A stretch of 64,000 bases of DNA. Source: Anthostomella pinea (lineage: Eukaryota > Ascomycota > Sordariomycetes > Xylariales > Xylariaceae). Within the stretch, counting starts at the first letter, position 1, and each line of letters begins with the position of its first letter. Shown here piece after piece: positions 1-11,498 of the stretch. Location of the stretch: contig CAUWAG010000003.1 in assembly GCA_963556695.1 (NCBI GenBank), forward strand, positions 4,526,001-4,590,000, given 5' to 3'. Below the pieces are notes generated by a model that worked only from the letters and a program-made list of their open reading frames with translations, was not told the origin of the DNA and searched no databases. A program made the position numbers and the translations under genes.

Positions 1-269
1 CGGCCCAGATTCTCCAAATCCTCACTTGTCCTCCGCGGACTCATGGCTCGAACGTCGTCAGGCTCCCAATCGGGTTCTGAGGGCCCAACTAGAAAAGAGT
101 CACGGGGGACTATGAGAGTGCCACTGCTCTTCCGACTGTGCAGACGCGGGCGAGTTGGGACGGGCGTGTGTATCTCCATCTCTTGATGGTCCACTGACGA
201 CGAGGATGACGAGTCCGAGCGGTCAGGAAGGCCAGGTTTCGACGTCAATGGATATGGTGAGTTGTCCAT
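1..269 (-). CDS. N-terminal part of a conserved fungal protein, cut by the left edge
   Basis: An uninterrupted minus-strand frame starts with ATG at 269-267 and runs off the left edge, giving 89 residues. The start is MDNSPYPLTSKPGL, followed by a serine run, a basic patch (RPRLHSRKSSGT), an acidic stretch (EPDWEPDDVRAM) and SPRRTSEDLENLG. Low-complexity Ser-rich N-termini followed by SPRRTSE are, from memory, typical of a small fungal coiled-coil family related to human SCOC; the coiled coil itself would lie outside the window. Coding is well supported by the frame and amino-acid style; the family guess is weak. Confidence 0.6.
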   Translation of the reverse strand, partial: MDNSPYPLTSKPGLPDRSDSSSSSSVDHQEMEIHTPVPTRPRLHSRKSSGTLIVPRDSFLVGPSEPDWEPDDVRAMSPRRTSEDLENLG

Positions 270-1653
270 TGTGATGTATAAGCTTAGTGGTAAGAGTTAT
301 GATTTATTGAACGGTGTGAGGTGCCGCGACTCGGGTCGATGTATGTATTATTGTTGTATGTGAAGATAAGGTCAACCCTTGATGTATTAGAAAAGACAAG
401 GGCTGCGGTCCGATGTCGAGATAGTGGCTATCTCCCCCTGTGGTTTCTTGATCCTCGAGTGGTGCAATCATCCGCGGGTGGTCGCAACGACGATGAGTCG
501 GTTGGATACTGCCGTCGGCTGGTTGTGCAACAAGGTGCAGAAGAGACAAGTGATCGTCGAGGGGGTGACGCCTTGGCTAACTGGACAACTTAGTATGCAT
601 TCAGGGCTGTTCACGATGCGGTCGTGGAATGTGTGAAGTGCAGGTGGAAGGTGGGATGAGAATGTCGGGATGGATGGGGTGGCTTGGGTAGAAAGGGATA
701 CGGAGAGTCAGAGGCTCGTGGCGGTAATGACCAAATGCGCAGGGTCCTGTGTGCAACCTCAGGCCCGGTAGGGTACCTGCCGTCACCGTACGTTTCCGAG
801 CAGAAGGGATCGTCAGTCTAGCTTCAGGCCCTGGGTGGCTCGACGGGGGTGTTCAGGCTCAGCGCGGTTGGTGATGATGATGATGATGGTGTTTGTATGG
901 CCAGCAAGCAGCGAGAGGCCGTGGGTCGCCGTCGATCAGCGCGAAAAAGGTTGACAGAATAGCGGGACGACGTTTGCCTTGTCAGGTCTCTTGGTCTCTT
1001 GACTTGATGCGACGGGGTGCCAGGTTAGGAAAAGGAGGGACAGGCGGACAGGCTGCTTGTCAAGGGTCATGCCAGGTGGTCCCGTCGAGATTAAGAATAA
1101 GCGGGCAGGCAAGGAACGCAGGGGACAATGACACCCGCGGAGCTCGAGCACAGTGCGGAGCATGGCCGGGACTCATCTGACGTATCATGGGCCATTCGGT
1201 CATTACGCCGTGCCCTCATGCCCGATTCGTCACTAGTCTACCCGCTATAGCGGCACAGCCATGAGAAGCTAACCGCATCGAGCCACCAGGCTGTCCCGGC
1301 TGTCTCAGTAGCAGCCGAGGGCAGCTCCTGCATTAGGTAGGCGTCTGCAGACCGACAGCTGCCGGACTGCTGTTTTCACCGAATGCAGGTGTCTAAGTGC
1401 CCCGAATTCCCAGCTATCATTCTTCGCCTGGAGAGATAATTACCGATAATACACTGTTCGTGTCGAGTGGTACACAAGGAAATCCCGTGATGCCTCGTGT
1501 GCTGCCTCGTAATGCTCAAGCCTCAATGTCCATCATCGTATCCATTCCTGCCAGGAAGGCCCAGTTCTAGGTTGGCTGTGCTCCGTATTGACGAACCGCC
1601 GCGAACCGCCGCTGCCATCATCGTCGTCCGACAGCCGGACTGCCAGGCTTCAG

Positions 1654-1699
1654 TCCATAATAATGCCACATTTATGTCCATAATAATGCCACATTTGTG
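1654..1699. repeat. 23-bp tandem duplication
   Basis: Two head-to-tail units (1654-1676 and 1677-1699) beginning TCCATAATAATGCCACATTT differ at one position only. No function is evident. Confidence 0.85.
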
Positions 1700-2349
1700 T
1701 CGGGGAGCACAGTGCAGCACACAAACTTTGCGCCCGAAAGTCGCGCAGATCGTCACTAGTGACGCCAGCGAGACTGAGCGAGTCGCTTGTGATTGGCAGA
1801 AAGTCTGATACTATGTGGACCCCTGGATGGGGAATCTTGGGACGACGGGGGAATGGGATTTGTACGGATCCTAGTAAGCCTTGGCTGTGGATACTTGACC
1901 CGATGCTTATTGCCAATGCCCAATGCTATCCAATTACCCCGTTCCCGTCCAACCCACGCGCGGCAACTCGGAGCTGGGCCTGTTCTCTGCCAGTTGCCAG
2001 AGGAGGCGAGGCAGCTGCCGGGGAGAGAGCGGTGATCCCTGGGGACTTTGTTGCTTTCACCTGAACTGTTCGGGCAAGTGATTGAGACACAATGTGATCC
2101 CAAGGACAAGTGAGACGGAACCATCGTCATGTTCGGAAGACATACGGATGGATGCCTTGAGCACTTCCAATCCATCAATCAGCACTTGCAAGTTGCTATG
2201 AATAGTATCCCGGGTTCGTTGGTGCTTCTGGCGCATGTGCCGCTCTCGTACTAAACTTGATTCAGTTCACTGGGCTGACTGGTTGCAGTAGACTGTAGGA
2301 GGTCAAGAGTCAAATCCTAGCCGAGGACGACTACCTTATTGTGAATTAT

Positions 2350-2377
2350 GGGGGGGTGGGGGGGGGGGGGGGGGGGG
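2350..2377. repeat. Poly-G tract
   Basis: Twenty-eight bases that are all G except one T. Such a run can be genuine, but its exact length is unreliable in most assemblies. Confidence 0.9.
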
Positions 2378-5300
2378 AAAGACCCCTAAAAAACCTGGAA
2401 GAGCCGTCGCTGAGCCGTCGCTCGGCGCCCTGCCGGCCTGCAGGATGGCGTGAGAATTGCCATCCCTCAAAATCCATATGGTAGTCCATGGGATGACAGT
2501 ATTCCCACAATGGGATTTCGTAGATGTCATCGTGGCCGACCAACCGAGTTGGCCACGTATCGCCATCCCGTCAGCCGCCGCCTTTTCCGTGATCACGAGA
2601 CGAAGTGTGTGGCGAAGAACATCTCGTGAACTTTTTAGACCTGAAGTCGCCGCTGATCCCTTTGGGCGGGTGAGGCTGGCTTCAGAGTCGCGGGCTTTGG
2701 GTGTTTCTTCGGGCTTTGGCAGTGGGACGAGTGGAATACGAAAAACTGAAAAACTCAATGGATGGGATTCAAGTTGAGTTGGGTTGACCTCCAGGCTGGC
2801 TTGCCGCCTGGAGAACTGGAGAACCATTGACAGAGCTAGGCAGCTGCCCGGGTGGCTGACATGGACCTCCAGGGCTGGCAGCACAGTACGGATTGCACCT
2901 GGACTTAGAAGGGCCGGGTACGTAACCGAATACAAGGATGGAAGTTACAGGTGGTCTCAGTTCTCCGCCTCCATGCCGGGCACCCTCGCAAACAGCCGGA
3001 GTGATGTCATCAGCGAAGATCAACGCCTCCACCTGCAGCTGTCTCGTGCATCCATCCGCGCGCACCCGCGCTGCCAATCACCGTTTTCCCTCTCATTCCT
3101 GTCGCGAGAGGTCCATTCTAACGGCCTGTCGTGTCAGGCTGTACAGTAAGGTATCACCTTCATCCATGCGACCCATTGACGGGGTATCTATCTCATCTGG
3201 TTATGCCTGGAAGACGGCACCCGCGAAGACAACTCGAACTTGAGTTGAGTAGGCCTGGATGAGCGCCGTTGAAACGGATGACGATCTACCAACTCATTCG
3301 GTGACGAGCTTTTGATTCACAGACGCGTGCAGATCAAGCGGTCGGACTTCCGTGCAACACTCGAGGCGGTGAAATACCGGTAGTCCTCTGGGAAGGCAGA
3401 TGGGAAAATCCCAATATGATTTATGATTTATGATTGATCGTCGCAGTATCTCACAGTTGTCATCCATCAATCCGTGCCATCAACGATCGTCGTGCGGGCA
3501 CACCAGGGAAAGGTGGGAAGACAGTTGGTGTTTAGCCCGTTGTAAGTCGTATGAGGTCCACTACACGGCCGAATCCTGCTGAGTCTATCTCTCACAACTT
3601 CCCTACAACTTCAAACTCACACGCGACCTCGCAATCACAGTCGAGATAGGTAGTGAGCCGGGCTGCCGAAACAGAGGCGCCGTGGTCATTGATATCAATG
3701 TTTTGCTTTTGCTTCAGACCCGGGGGTCGCCAGCCATGGTGACGACATATGAACGTATGACTACCTAGGTATGCAGACCCTTCTCACCGCACCGTTCGCA
3801 TCGTTTGGCCGTTCCACTGCATGTGCCGAACCGCTGCTGGACCGCTGACATGCATGTCACCCGAGACACCTTTTCAGCCCCTGTGCCGTCATCATCCCTG
3901 TGGCCAGTATCAGTGTCCAGCCATAGGTACTCCAGCTGCTCGGCTGGTCTACTGCATCATCTATGCCGCTCTCACCCACCACCCTCATGCTCACGCGCAT
4001 GTCGTGGTACATCATTAGTGTGGCGTCACCCAAGCAGACATCACCGAGAAGAGATAGGTTTGCAAAGGCAAACTGGCTTGTATGAAAGAGAACGCTTCTG
4101 GGTTGGAGCGAATGTACACATACCGTATATACCTTGGCAACCTGGAACACAACCTTGACCAGATCCATTATATTGAGTCCTACAAGAGACATGACCTCAA
4201 GAGAGAACAGAGAACAGTGTGGGACGGTGACCTCAACTCAAGCTGCGTTCGCATTGGTACCATGGTCCCCTCGTCTCTGCAGCCCACTCCGTCGAGCCGC
4301 CCCCTCCGCGATCCGTGCCAGACTCTCCTGTCCGGTAATGTCGAATATTGGAACATCTGCCTTGAGTAACTTGGCGAACCAGTTCCTCAACTCAACAGCG
4401 AGGAGCGAATCTACCCCATACACGTGCAAAGGTCGGTCGCGGTCAATATCTTCACGGGCGATGGAAGTGGCCTTAGACAACTTCTGTACGAGGGCTTCGA
4501 TCACGACACGAGTTGAATCTTCTTCAGAAGCCGCCTGCACGAAGTCTCTGGCCCAGTCTCGGGCCCCCTTAGCCACGTCCCGGCTACCTGGATCAAATGC
4601 TTCTCCATCCCCAACGTCATGTAGCGGCAGGCCACTGAGAAGGGGACGGTCAAGCAACCAGTCTGGAGGCTCGATCCCACTGCGCCTAAGAGCTGCTGGT
4701 GTTATCAAGCCCACAATGGACTGCGCCTTATCTCGACAGCGACTATTGACAGCAGCGTCGCAATAGCGGTCGAGAAGTGCCAGGAAATCGGACTCGGATA
4801 GCTTCACGGCCTCGGCCACTTCGTCGTGGGCCCAAGTAACGTTCGCAAGCTCGGCTCCGATGCCGACTTTACCCATCCAGCCCAGGTTGATTGACACGGC
4901 TCTCTCGCCTATTGCTAGTCGATGTGCCGCGAGCGCGTCCTGGTGCGTGTTGCCCGCTGCGTAGTTGGCTTGGCCTATCCAACCATTGATCGCGTTAACA
5001 GAGGACAGCATGATGAAAAAGTCGAGACCCTGCGGTAGCTGGTTGTGCAAATTCCATGTGCTCGTGACTTTGGATTTCATAGTGGTTGACCACTGGTCCC
5101 AACGCATGTTTTCAAACAGGGCATCCTGCATACTTCGTCAGTTCATGTGTTTGGGCGTAACATGGCTCCTTCCGGGTATGCTCCTACCTGAAGTACCATC
5201 GTTGCCTGCAAACAGCCCTTGATCGATGGCATATCCGAGCATAGTCTCAAGGCTGCAGAGAGAGACTCGGAAGAGGATACATCACATATCGGTGTCCGTA

Positions 5301-7334
5301 CCGTGACGTTTAACGCGCGGAGTTCCCTCAGAAGCTCAACAGCGGCATCTGACTGTGGCGCTGAACGGGAAAGTAGGATCAGGTTCCTCGCCCCTCTGTT
5401 TGCCATCCATCGAGCTGCACTCCGCCCCAAGCCTCCGAGACCGCCTCTGATGAGATATGTTGCGTTTCCGTCGAGTAAGCAAGTGTGCTTAGGCCCTAGA
5501 AAATTCTGAGCCGGTTAGACTTGTATGCACCTTGTGTGCCGGATGAGGATGTATAACTTACCGGAAGCACATCACTTGGGTTCCATGCTAATACGAACTT
5601 CCCCTTATTCCTACCAGACTGCATTGCCCGGAAGGCGGCCTCTATCTCGGTAATTGGTTGCACGTGGAGAGGCGAGGCCACTTTCATGCGCTTCTCAGCA
5701 ATCATGTCCACAACGAACTGCAAGATGGCTCCAAGCAGGCTAGGTCGTTGGATGGAAAGGAAGTCCACGGATACTGCGAAGAAAGAAACGTTCTTGTCAA
5801 AGCGGAACATCGGCAACTTGGAGTTGCTTTCGATGTCAGACTTCCCAAGCTCAATGAAGCGGCCGAGAGGGTGCAATACACTCCCAGGAAGCCACAAGAG
5901 AATCCCCAGCTAACGAGATGGGGACAACGTCCACCCCCTTCCCATTGGTCGCGCGGAATATATCATTTGCAAATGCTGTATCCCGGCTGTAGAAGATATG
6001 AGTATCAGGGATGTCGTAGACATCGCGCATGAGCTGCCTCTTCTCTTCGGTCCCTACGGTCACGTACACCTCGGCCCCAACCAACTGCGTAACCTGCACA
6101 GCCATCTGTCCTGTGCCACCCGCTGCACAGTGGATCAAGATCGACTCGCCATGCTGCAGGTTCGCAAGCGTTCGGAGTGAGTAGTATGCCGTGGATCCTG
6201 TGATTGGAAGCGAGGCGGCCTCGGCGACAGAAATGTTGTCCGGTATCTTCACCGCCAACTGATAGTGACAGCGCGCGTATGTGTTGATGCATCCAAGACT
6301 TACGGCGCACACACGGTCCCCAAGCCGGACTGTCGTGCAGTCCGCCCCAAGCCTTGTCACCACACCGGCGCATTCGCAACCCACTGTACTGGCACCGAGT
6401 CTACCAAGTACCACAAGTAGATCTCTGAAGTTGATCTCCGTGGCCTGCACTCGAATCTTGATTTCGTCTGCAGCTAGTTCAAGGGTGTACCTTGGATCCT
6501 CTTCGAAGCGAAGTGTGCCAAGGACACCAGCATTGGGAACCGTTAGGGCAAGAGGCGGACATTGGCGCAATTCCTGGTTCTTCATGGTGCGTTGAGCCTT
6601 GGAGTGGATTTCATTATCCAGCTCCGCCTCCCCAAAAACCCTATTTATCATTAGAACACCATCGTTCTCGACATATTCCAGCTCGCACGTGGGCGACTGT
6701 CTGGACAAAGTTGCCGAGACGACTTGGTCTATGCGCCGCGAGATGTCATCTGGATTCAAGTGCCAACTATCGAAGTTGATCGTAATGAAAGTCATGCTGG
6801 GTTTCTCGGTTGAGAGGACACGAGCAAGACCCCTGACCATATGAAGGTCTGCTGACACTGCTTCAGTCTCGTGCGAGGCCACGACCCAGATAACATTCCG
6901 TGCTGAGCACAGACGATTCTGCAGTATTGCGAACGAAGATTCATCCAAAACAGACAGGTAAGCCTCGTCAAGCTCGACGAGAAATACGAGAGTTGCTTTG
7001 GTATCTGAATGGCCGACTGGAGAGTCTGTGTACGGCACGACCCTGCAAATATCACCAGAAGCGGCCTCCAACAGGTTTCGAAGTGCTTCCGAGACAACTG
7101 ATTGCAACTTGGAATCGGGATTGAGCAGCAACGTGAAACACCACAACATATTTTCTTTTGTAAGAGGCTAGGAAAAAATCGGTTGTTGCCTAGGTACTCG
7201 CCTAGGACAGCCTGTTTACAATACTTAGGGGAGAGGAGCACAGAATGGGCAAAATTCGTGGAGAAGAGCAAGTTCTTTTCAACAATCTGTCTCCGATAGA
7301 TAGCTGTTCTTGAAGGACCAGATGGATGACCCCA

Positions 7335-7508
7335 AGGTCATACCGCCGCAACAACGGGGATGGGCCCGTGAGCGGGACTGACTGTACTTATTTTCTTGAG
7401 ACCTCCACAACCCTGCGATGCAGAGGCTCTGGGAGGCGTGGTCTGCACTACTGAGGAGCTACCCCCCACGTTAAATACAAAACAAACAAACAAACAAAAC
7501 AAACAAAC
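7335..7508 (+). mobile_element. 3' fragment of the tRNA-derived SINE inside the PKS
   Basis: The stretch matches the 3' part of the SINE copies at 19821-20382 and 21612-22158, including CTGGGAGGCGTGGT, the GCTACCCCCCACG block and a terminal AAATACAAAACAAACAAAC tail. The left border is approximate because similarity fades upstream of about 7335. No target-site duplication could be found, so this copy is 5'-truncated or strongly diverged. The methyltransferase reading frame stops exactly at the SINE tail. Confidence 0.8.
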
Positions 7509-8003
7509 GTGATGGGGGACTGTTCTATCGTAGAAGGAGAACCTGCCGCTGTCGCAATCAAGATGCTGTGTTCATGGCATATAGCGCTCTTGTAATCTGG
7601 AAGCACGAGGTCGACATTGCAAAAGCCATGCGTCTCGAGAAGCTGCTTCCATTGCGTTTCCGTCACACAAGGGCTCCAGTCTCGATCTTCCTCTTTAGCC
7701 AGCCACCAACCCGGAAGAGTGCCAAAAATGACACCGGAGCGAAGGATATTTGGCTCGGTGAGCTCCAGTAGTATCAGTCTCCCATGTGGTTTTAGAAGCC
7801 GCCGTACGTTGCGCACCCGTCTCAGAGAGATGCTGCGTCGCGTGAAGTACCCAGCCCGCTACGATGACATCGTAGCTTCCGGGCTGAAACCCTTGAGTGG
7901 CAAGATCGTTCTCTATATTGATAATTTTGAAGTTGATTTTGGAGCCAGTGGCAGAGAAGTTCTCTCTAGCATGCTCGAAGAAGCTTTCAGAGATGTCCGT
8001 GTA

Positions 8004-8491
8004 TGTTACGAACCAACGAGGCGTACAGGGAATGAGGCCCGCTGGCAGGCCCAACAAGATGGACAGTAACTGGAAGAACCCGGGAGAACGCACAGGCCAA
8101 GGAAACGTCTAGGTCACGTGATCAAGACATCACGTGATGGATAGCTTGGATAGCGAGGTTATCCAACATATCCAGGATAGCTTGGATAACAAGGTTATCC
8201 AACATATCCACCCCATCAGTGAGGGAGAGATTGGATATATAAGGATGGACATTTCCTAGCTAGACAGATAGACAGTCTCTACCTCAGTGATCAATATAAG
8301 CATCTTAGCCAACCCTAAGGTGGGAGAAATCTCCTGACGACTCGACTATTCAGTGAACCCAGTTCAGACCAAGCCCCAGCATCTGAGTGTCTTCTAGTTG
8401 ACAGAAGCCTCTATCGTCTTTTGTGTTGACTTACCTCAGAACATAAACCCTATAGAACCCTTTAGCCTTATAGGTTAGACGGCTCGTCACA
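8004..8491 (+). mobile_element. Solo LTR (Gypsy-like), 488 bp
   Basis: It begins TGTTACGAACC and ends CTCGTCACA, so it has TG...CA ends and imperfect inverted termini (TGTTACGA/TCGTCACA). It is flanked by a perfect 5-bp target-site duplication GTGTA (7999-8003 and 8492-8496). A TATATAA box lies at 8236-8242. No internal retrotransposon region is present, so it is a solo LTR left by LTR-LTR recombination. It lies in the PKS methyltransferase domain; taking out the LTR plus one duplication copy leaves the PKS frame continuous at this point, which proves an insertion into a once-open gene. Gypsy assignment rests on terminal style only. Confidence 0.9.
8139..8210. repeat. 36-bp tandem repeat inside the LTR
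   Basis: Two adjacent 36-bp units (8139-8174, 8175-8210), each GGATAGCTTGGATA...AACATATCCA, differ at two positions. Just upstream, TCACGTGAT occurs twice. This could be the LTR's own enhancer region (inference). Confidence 0.85.
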
Positions 8492-11400
8492 GTGTAGTCA
8501 TAATGACCTAGACTCTCAGGTCTTGAGTGCAGCGCGCCGAGGACATGTTTCGTGAAGGAGCCTGTCCCGGCTCCCACTTCAAGGATCTTCAGATGCGGTC
8601 GCTTGTGAGAAAACGCATCCAACTATTTTTCAAGTTGAATCCGTTCCATGATCTTGTCACAGGCCGACTGATAGAACCGCTCACTGTGGCCGTATCGGAA
8701 CATGAGCTCAAGAGGATCGGTCTGACCTTGGATTATTGGACCGAGATGACGACCGATGCGAACAAACAACTGCCCCTCATCATTCGTTGTATCAATACGA
8801 TGGATGAGCTCCTCCATGGCGCTTGTGTCTTCGATGCGAGCGACCCAGTCCGGCTGACGATGCCGCAGCTCCCCTGTCCGATACTTATCCAGTTGACGAC
8901 GCAGCCAGCTAACATACCTTGCGATATGAGGCTTCATGTTGGCAGCTGGCGTCCTTTCTGTCTCCTGTGCGTTGAGGGCCATTGACACGAAGTATAGATT
9001 AGCCAGCTCGAGGTCTGCGTAGAAAGCAACTGGTTCGGCGTCGCACTGCAGGCTGACGTCGATTAAAGCAGTCTGCTGGTGTCCAGTCATTAGGTCGAGA
9101 TCAGGTTGGTAGCTCATCCTATAGGATATCTGCCTTGGAGCATTGTCAACGGATTGTACCTCGTTTCCCTCGATGGAAGTGGTCTCCAAGTGGGACATTA
9201 TCAGCTTCAAGTCACCTCCGGGATCCAGGGCATATATCGTTGAGTCGGTACCGCGCAGTCCTTTCAAGCTTGTGGTGCACGCGGCAAGGAGGTGTGTGGT
9301 CTCTGGGTATGAAACCCCGAGGCTGCCACCCATGCACTTCGAATGCGAGTGACAGCAATTCCTTTTGCCAGGAGGTCCTGAGCTCCTCTGGTAAGGGCAA
9401 CCCAGATAAGCTGCCCGGCACCATCCATGGTTGTGGGGTGTGCGACGTGCTGCTGTCGGCCGTGTTGTGAGTGCTCTGGTGCCCATTTGAAGCAGTGCAG
9501 CTTTCCTACAGCGCGATGTGCCCCGTCCCACGCCAAGTCATCAATGACTAGAAACGCGTCCCCATAGCCGAGCCCGTTGGCCTCGAAGTTCTCGTACATG
9601 TCACGCGTCGGGACCTTCTGATTGCATGCCCGCAAAGCTTCCTGGTACTGTTCGCGATAGTAAAGACTTTGGCTGTGTTCAGCTGGGGATGCTTCTCTTT
9701 CGTAGTTCACTTCAATCGTTCCGTGGCAGTTGGTCATCCACTGCCCATGACTGATTGAGATGATACTGTAGTCGAAGGAACTCGAGCTGTTGTCGGATTG
9801 GGGATGCGGTCGCATGTGGAGTTGCACTTCGCTAACGCCTTGTTCACCCACGGTGATTGGAGCAGGGAACACAGCATCTCGGATTAAATATTGAGATGTC
9901 CTTCGGTGAGGATCAGCGGTTTGAGTTGAACCCTCGATGGCCATGGCGACCATGCCAGTTGCAGGATAGATTGTCCTCCCGTTCACCGTGTGGTGATCGA
10001 CCCAAGGAGTTTCAGTTAAGTCAAAGAACTTTCGCCATCTTGGTTGTAAAGGGTACCAGTCCGGTACTGGGGTGCCCAGGAGCTCATGCTTTGGAGCTTT
10101 TCGGAGCCGAGAGTGTCTACTGACTGCAGACTCGTGCCAGTACTGCCTGGTATGATTGAAAGGGTACGGGGGTAACTCCACTGGGAGATGCGGCTTTCCC
10201 AGAGGTTCACGCATGTTGATGATAGTCGGGACATCTACATCATATCCAAGTGCGAATGCTTCGCCAAAGAGTCGGAGGGTGGTTCGAGTTGCGTCAGAAC
10301 CTCGTTCCAAGACTGTGTGGTACCGTAGACCAGAACTGGGCATGCTATGTCGGATGCATTCTGTTATGGGCCGGCGTAATGCAGCATGCGGCCCAATTTC
10401 GATTATGTCCTGGATGCAATCGACTTTGAGACCCCCTAGCTTCCGTGGCAGCTTTTTACACATCGTATGGAAAATGTGCAGCATAGCCTTGGAGAACGCT
10501 ACTGGTGATACCATATTGGTGACCCAATAATCCGGCACGCATACCTTATCAAGGTTCTGCACAAGCTTTCCAGTTACCGATGAGACCATGTATGGCTGCC
10601 TCCCGAGCTTGGCACCCCGTTCAAGGTTCCCAATGCTGTCTCTGTACTGCGTCGATACAGCATTCATGTGTTGTGAATGGTACGCGACCCCAGTGTTGAG
10701 TTTGCGAGTACGGATGCCAACGGCGTCCAACCTTGACTGGATTGAATCGATCTCCCCCTCATCACCAGAAAGGGTGACGTTGTATGGACTGTTGACACAG
10801 CCTAGGTGAATTCCGCCCTCGTATTGCGGATGCTTGCAGATAAAGTCTCGCGTTTCATCCTCTGAAAGATCGACAGACATCATAGCCCCCGCGGTTTTTG
10901 TCGACTTCTTCAAAGCACTCGCGCATTTGCCCCTGAAGTATGACACCTTGCAAGCGGAGTGGAACGACAAAGCGCCAGCAGCATATGCCGCGGCTATTTC
11001 ACCGGAGGAATGACCCACCACAACTGTCGGGGAAAGGTTGGTATCTTGTACGAGCTCATACAGCGCAATCTGTAAAGCAGTTGTCATTGGGTGACTGAAT
11101 TCAGGGTCATCGATTTCGGTGTATCCTTCCGCACTGAGCTTGTCAGCTACCGACCAGGTAGCACCTAAAGCGGCAATTGCTTGATCGAAAAGCTTGATCG
11201 AAGCTTCGAAGCCGGCATGACCCATTAGTTCCATGGCCATGTGTCGGTATTGGGCACCTTGCCCTGTGAAGACGAACGCCATCCCCACTTTATGGCTATG
11301 TTCCCCGTAGCCAACTGCATTAAAGTCGCGGCCAGCATCCATGTATGGCACTTTTGGCAAACGAAGAACAGATTCCACGTCCCAGCAGTCCTCGGAATAT

Positions 11401-11498
11401 CGTCTAAAAGTGACCGTCGAGCTTTGTATCGTTCAAAAGCGCCAGAAGCCAGAATATTGAACCAGAAGTCTGATCGCACCTTCGCCATCTGCACTACA

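Larger units (their letters stand above)
270..4237. other. About 4 kb without a convincing gene
   Basis: Only short overlapping frames on both strands occur here, none with recognisable protein style or splice-consistent extension. The stretch holds a (GATGAT)-type run near 867-890, a 23-bp tandem duplication (1654-1699), a long G run (2350-2377) and three perfect TATGATT units at 3415-3435. It may be promoter DNA of the left-edge gene plus eroded sequence flanking the dead PKS. Confidence 0.5.
4238..11433 (-). pseudogene. Highly reducing type I polyketide synthase remnant (AT-DH-MT-ER-KR-ACP, no KS)
   Basis: Read on the minus strand, domains follow HR-PKS order. AT at about 11.3-10.3 kb has GHSSGE. 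DH at about 10.1-9.3 kb has its active-site His in HTVNGRTIYP and a second motif HPTTMDG. A C-methyltransferase has LEVGAGTGS and WVLHATQHL. ER at about 6.6-5.6 kb has CAAGGTGQMAVQV. KR has RGGLGGLGRSA and NYAAGN. The C-terminal ACP has GVDSLL before a TAG stop at 4238. Two clean introns (about 5510-5565 and 5130-5195) sit in the KR. The gene is broken: the frame closes upstream of AT at about 11434, and a divergent MFS gene begins at 11499, so the roughly 400-residue ketosynthase is absent. Single-base frameshifts occur near 9335, 7822 and 5863. A 488-bp LTR splits the methyltransferase and a SINE tail lies after it. It cannot make a working synthase. Product unknown. Confidence 0.93.

Noticed and set aside
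4134..4766. Plus-strand frame of 210 residues at the PKS 3' end
   Set aside because: Antisense to the ACP and KR region; serine/arginine-rich shadow frame.
8527..8985. Plus-strand frame of 152 residues opposite the PKS
   Set aside because: Complement of the PKS DH-MT region, whose minus-strand reading has clear domain motifs.
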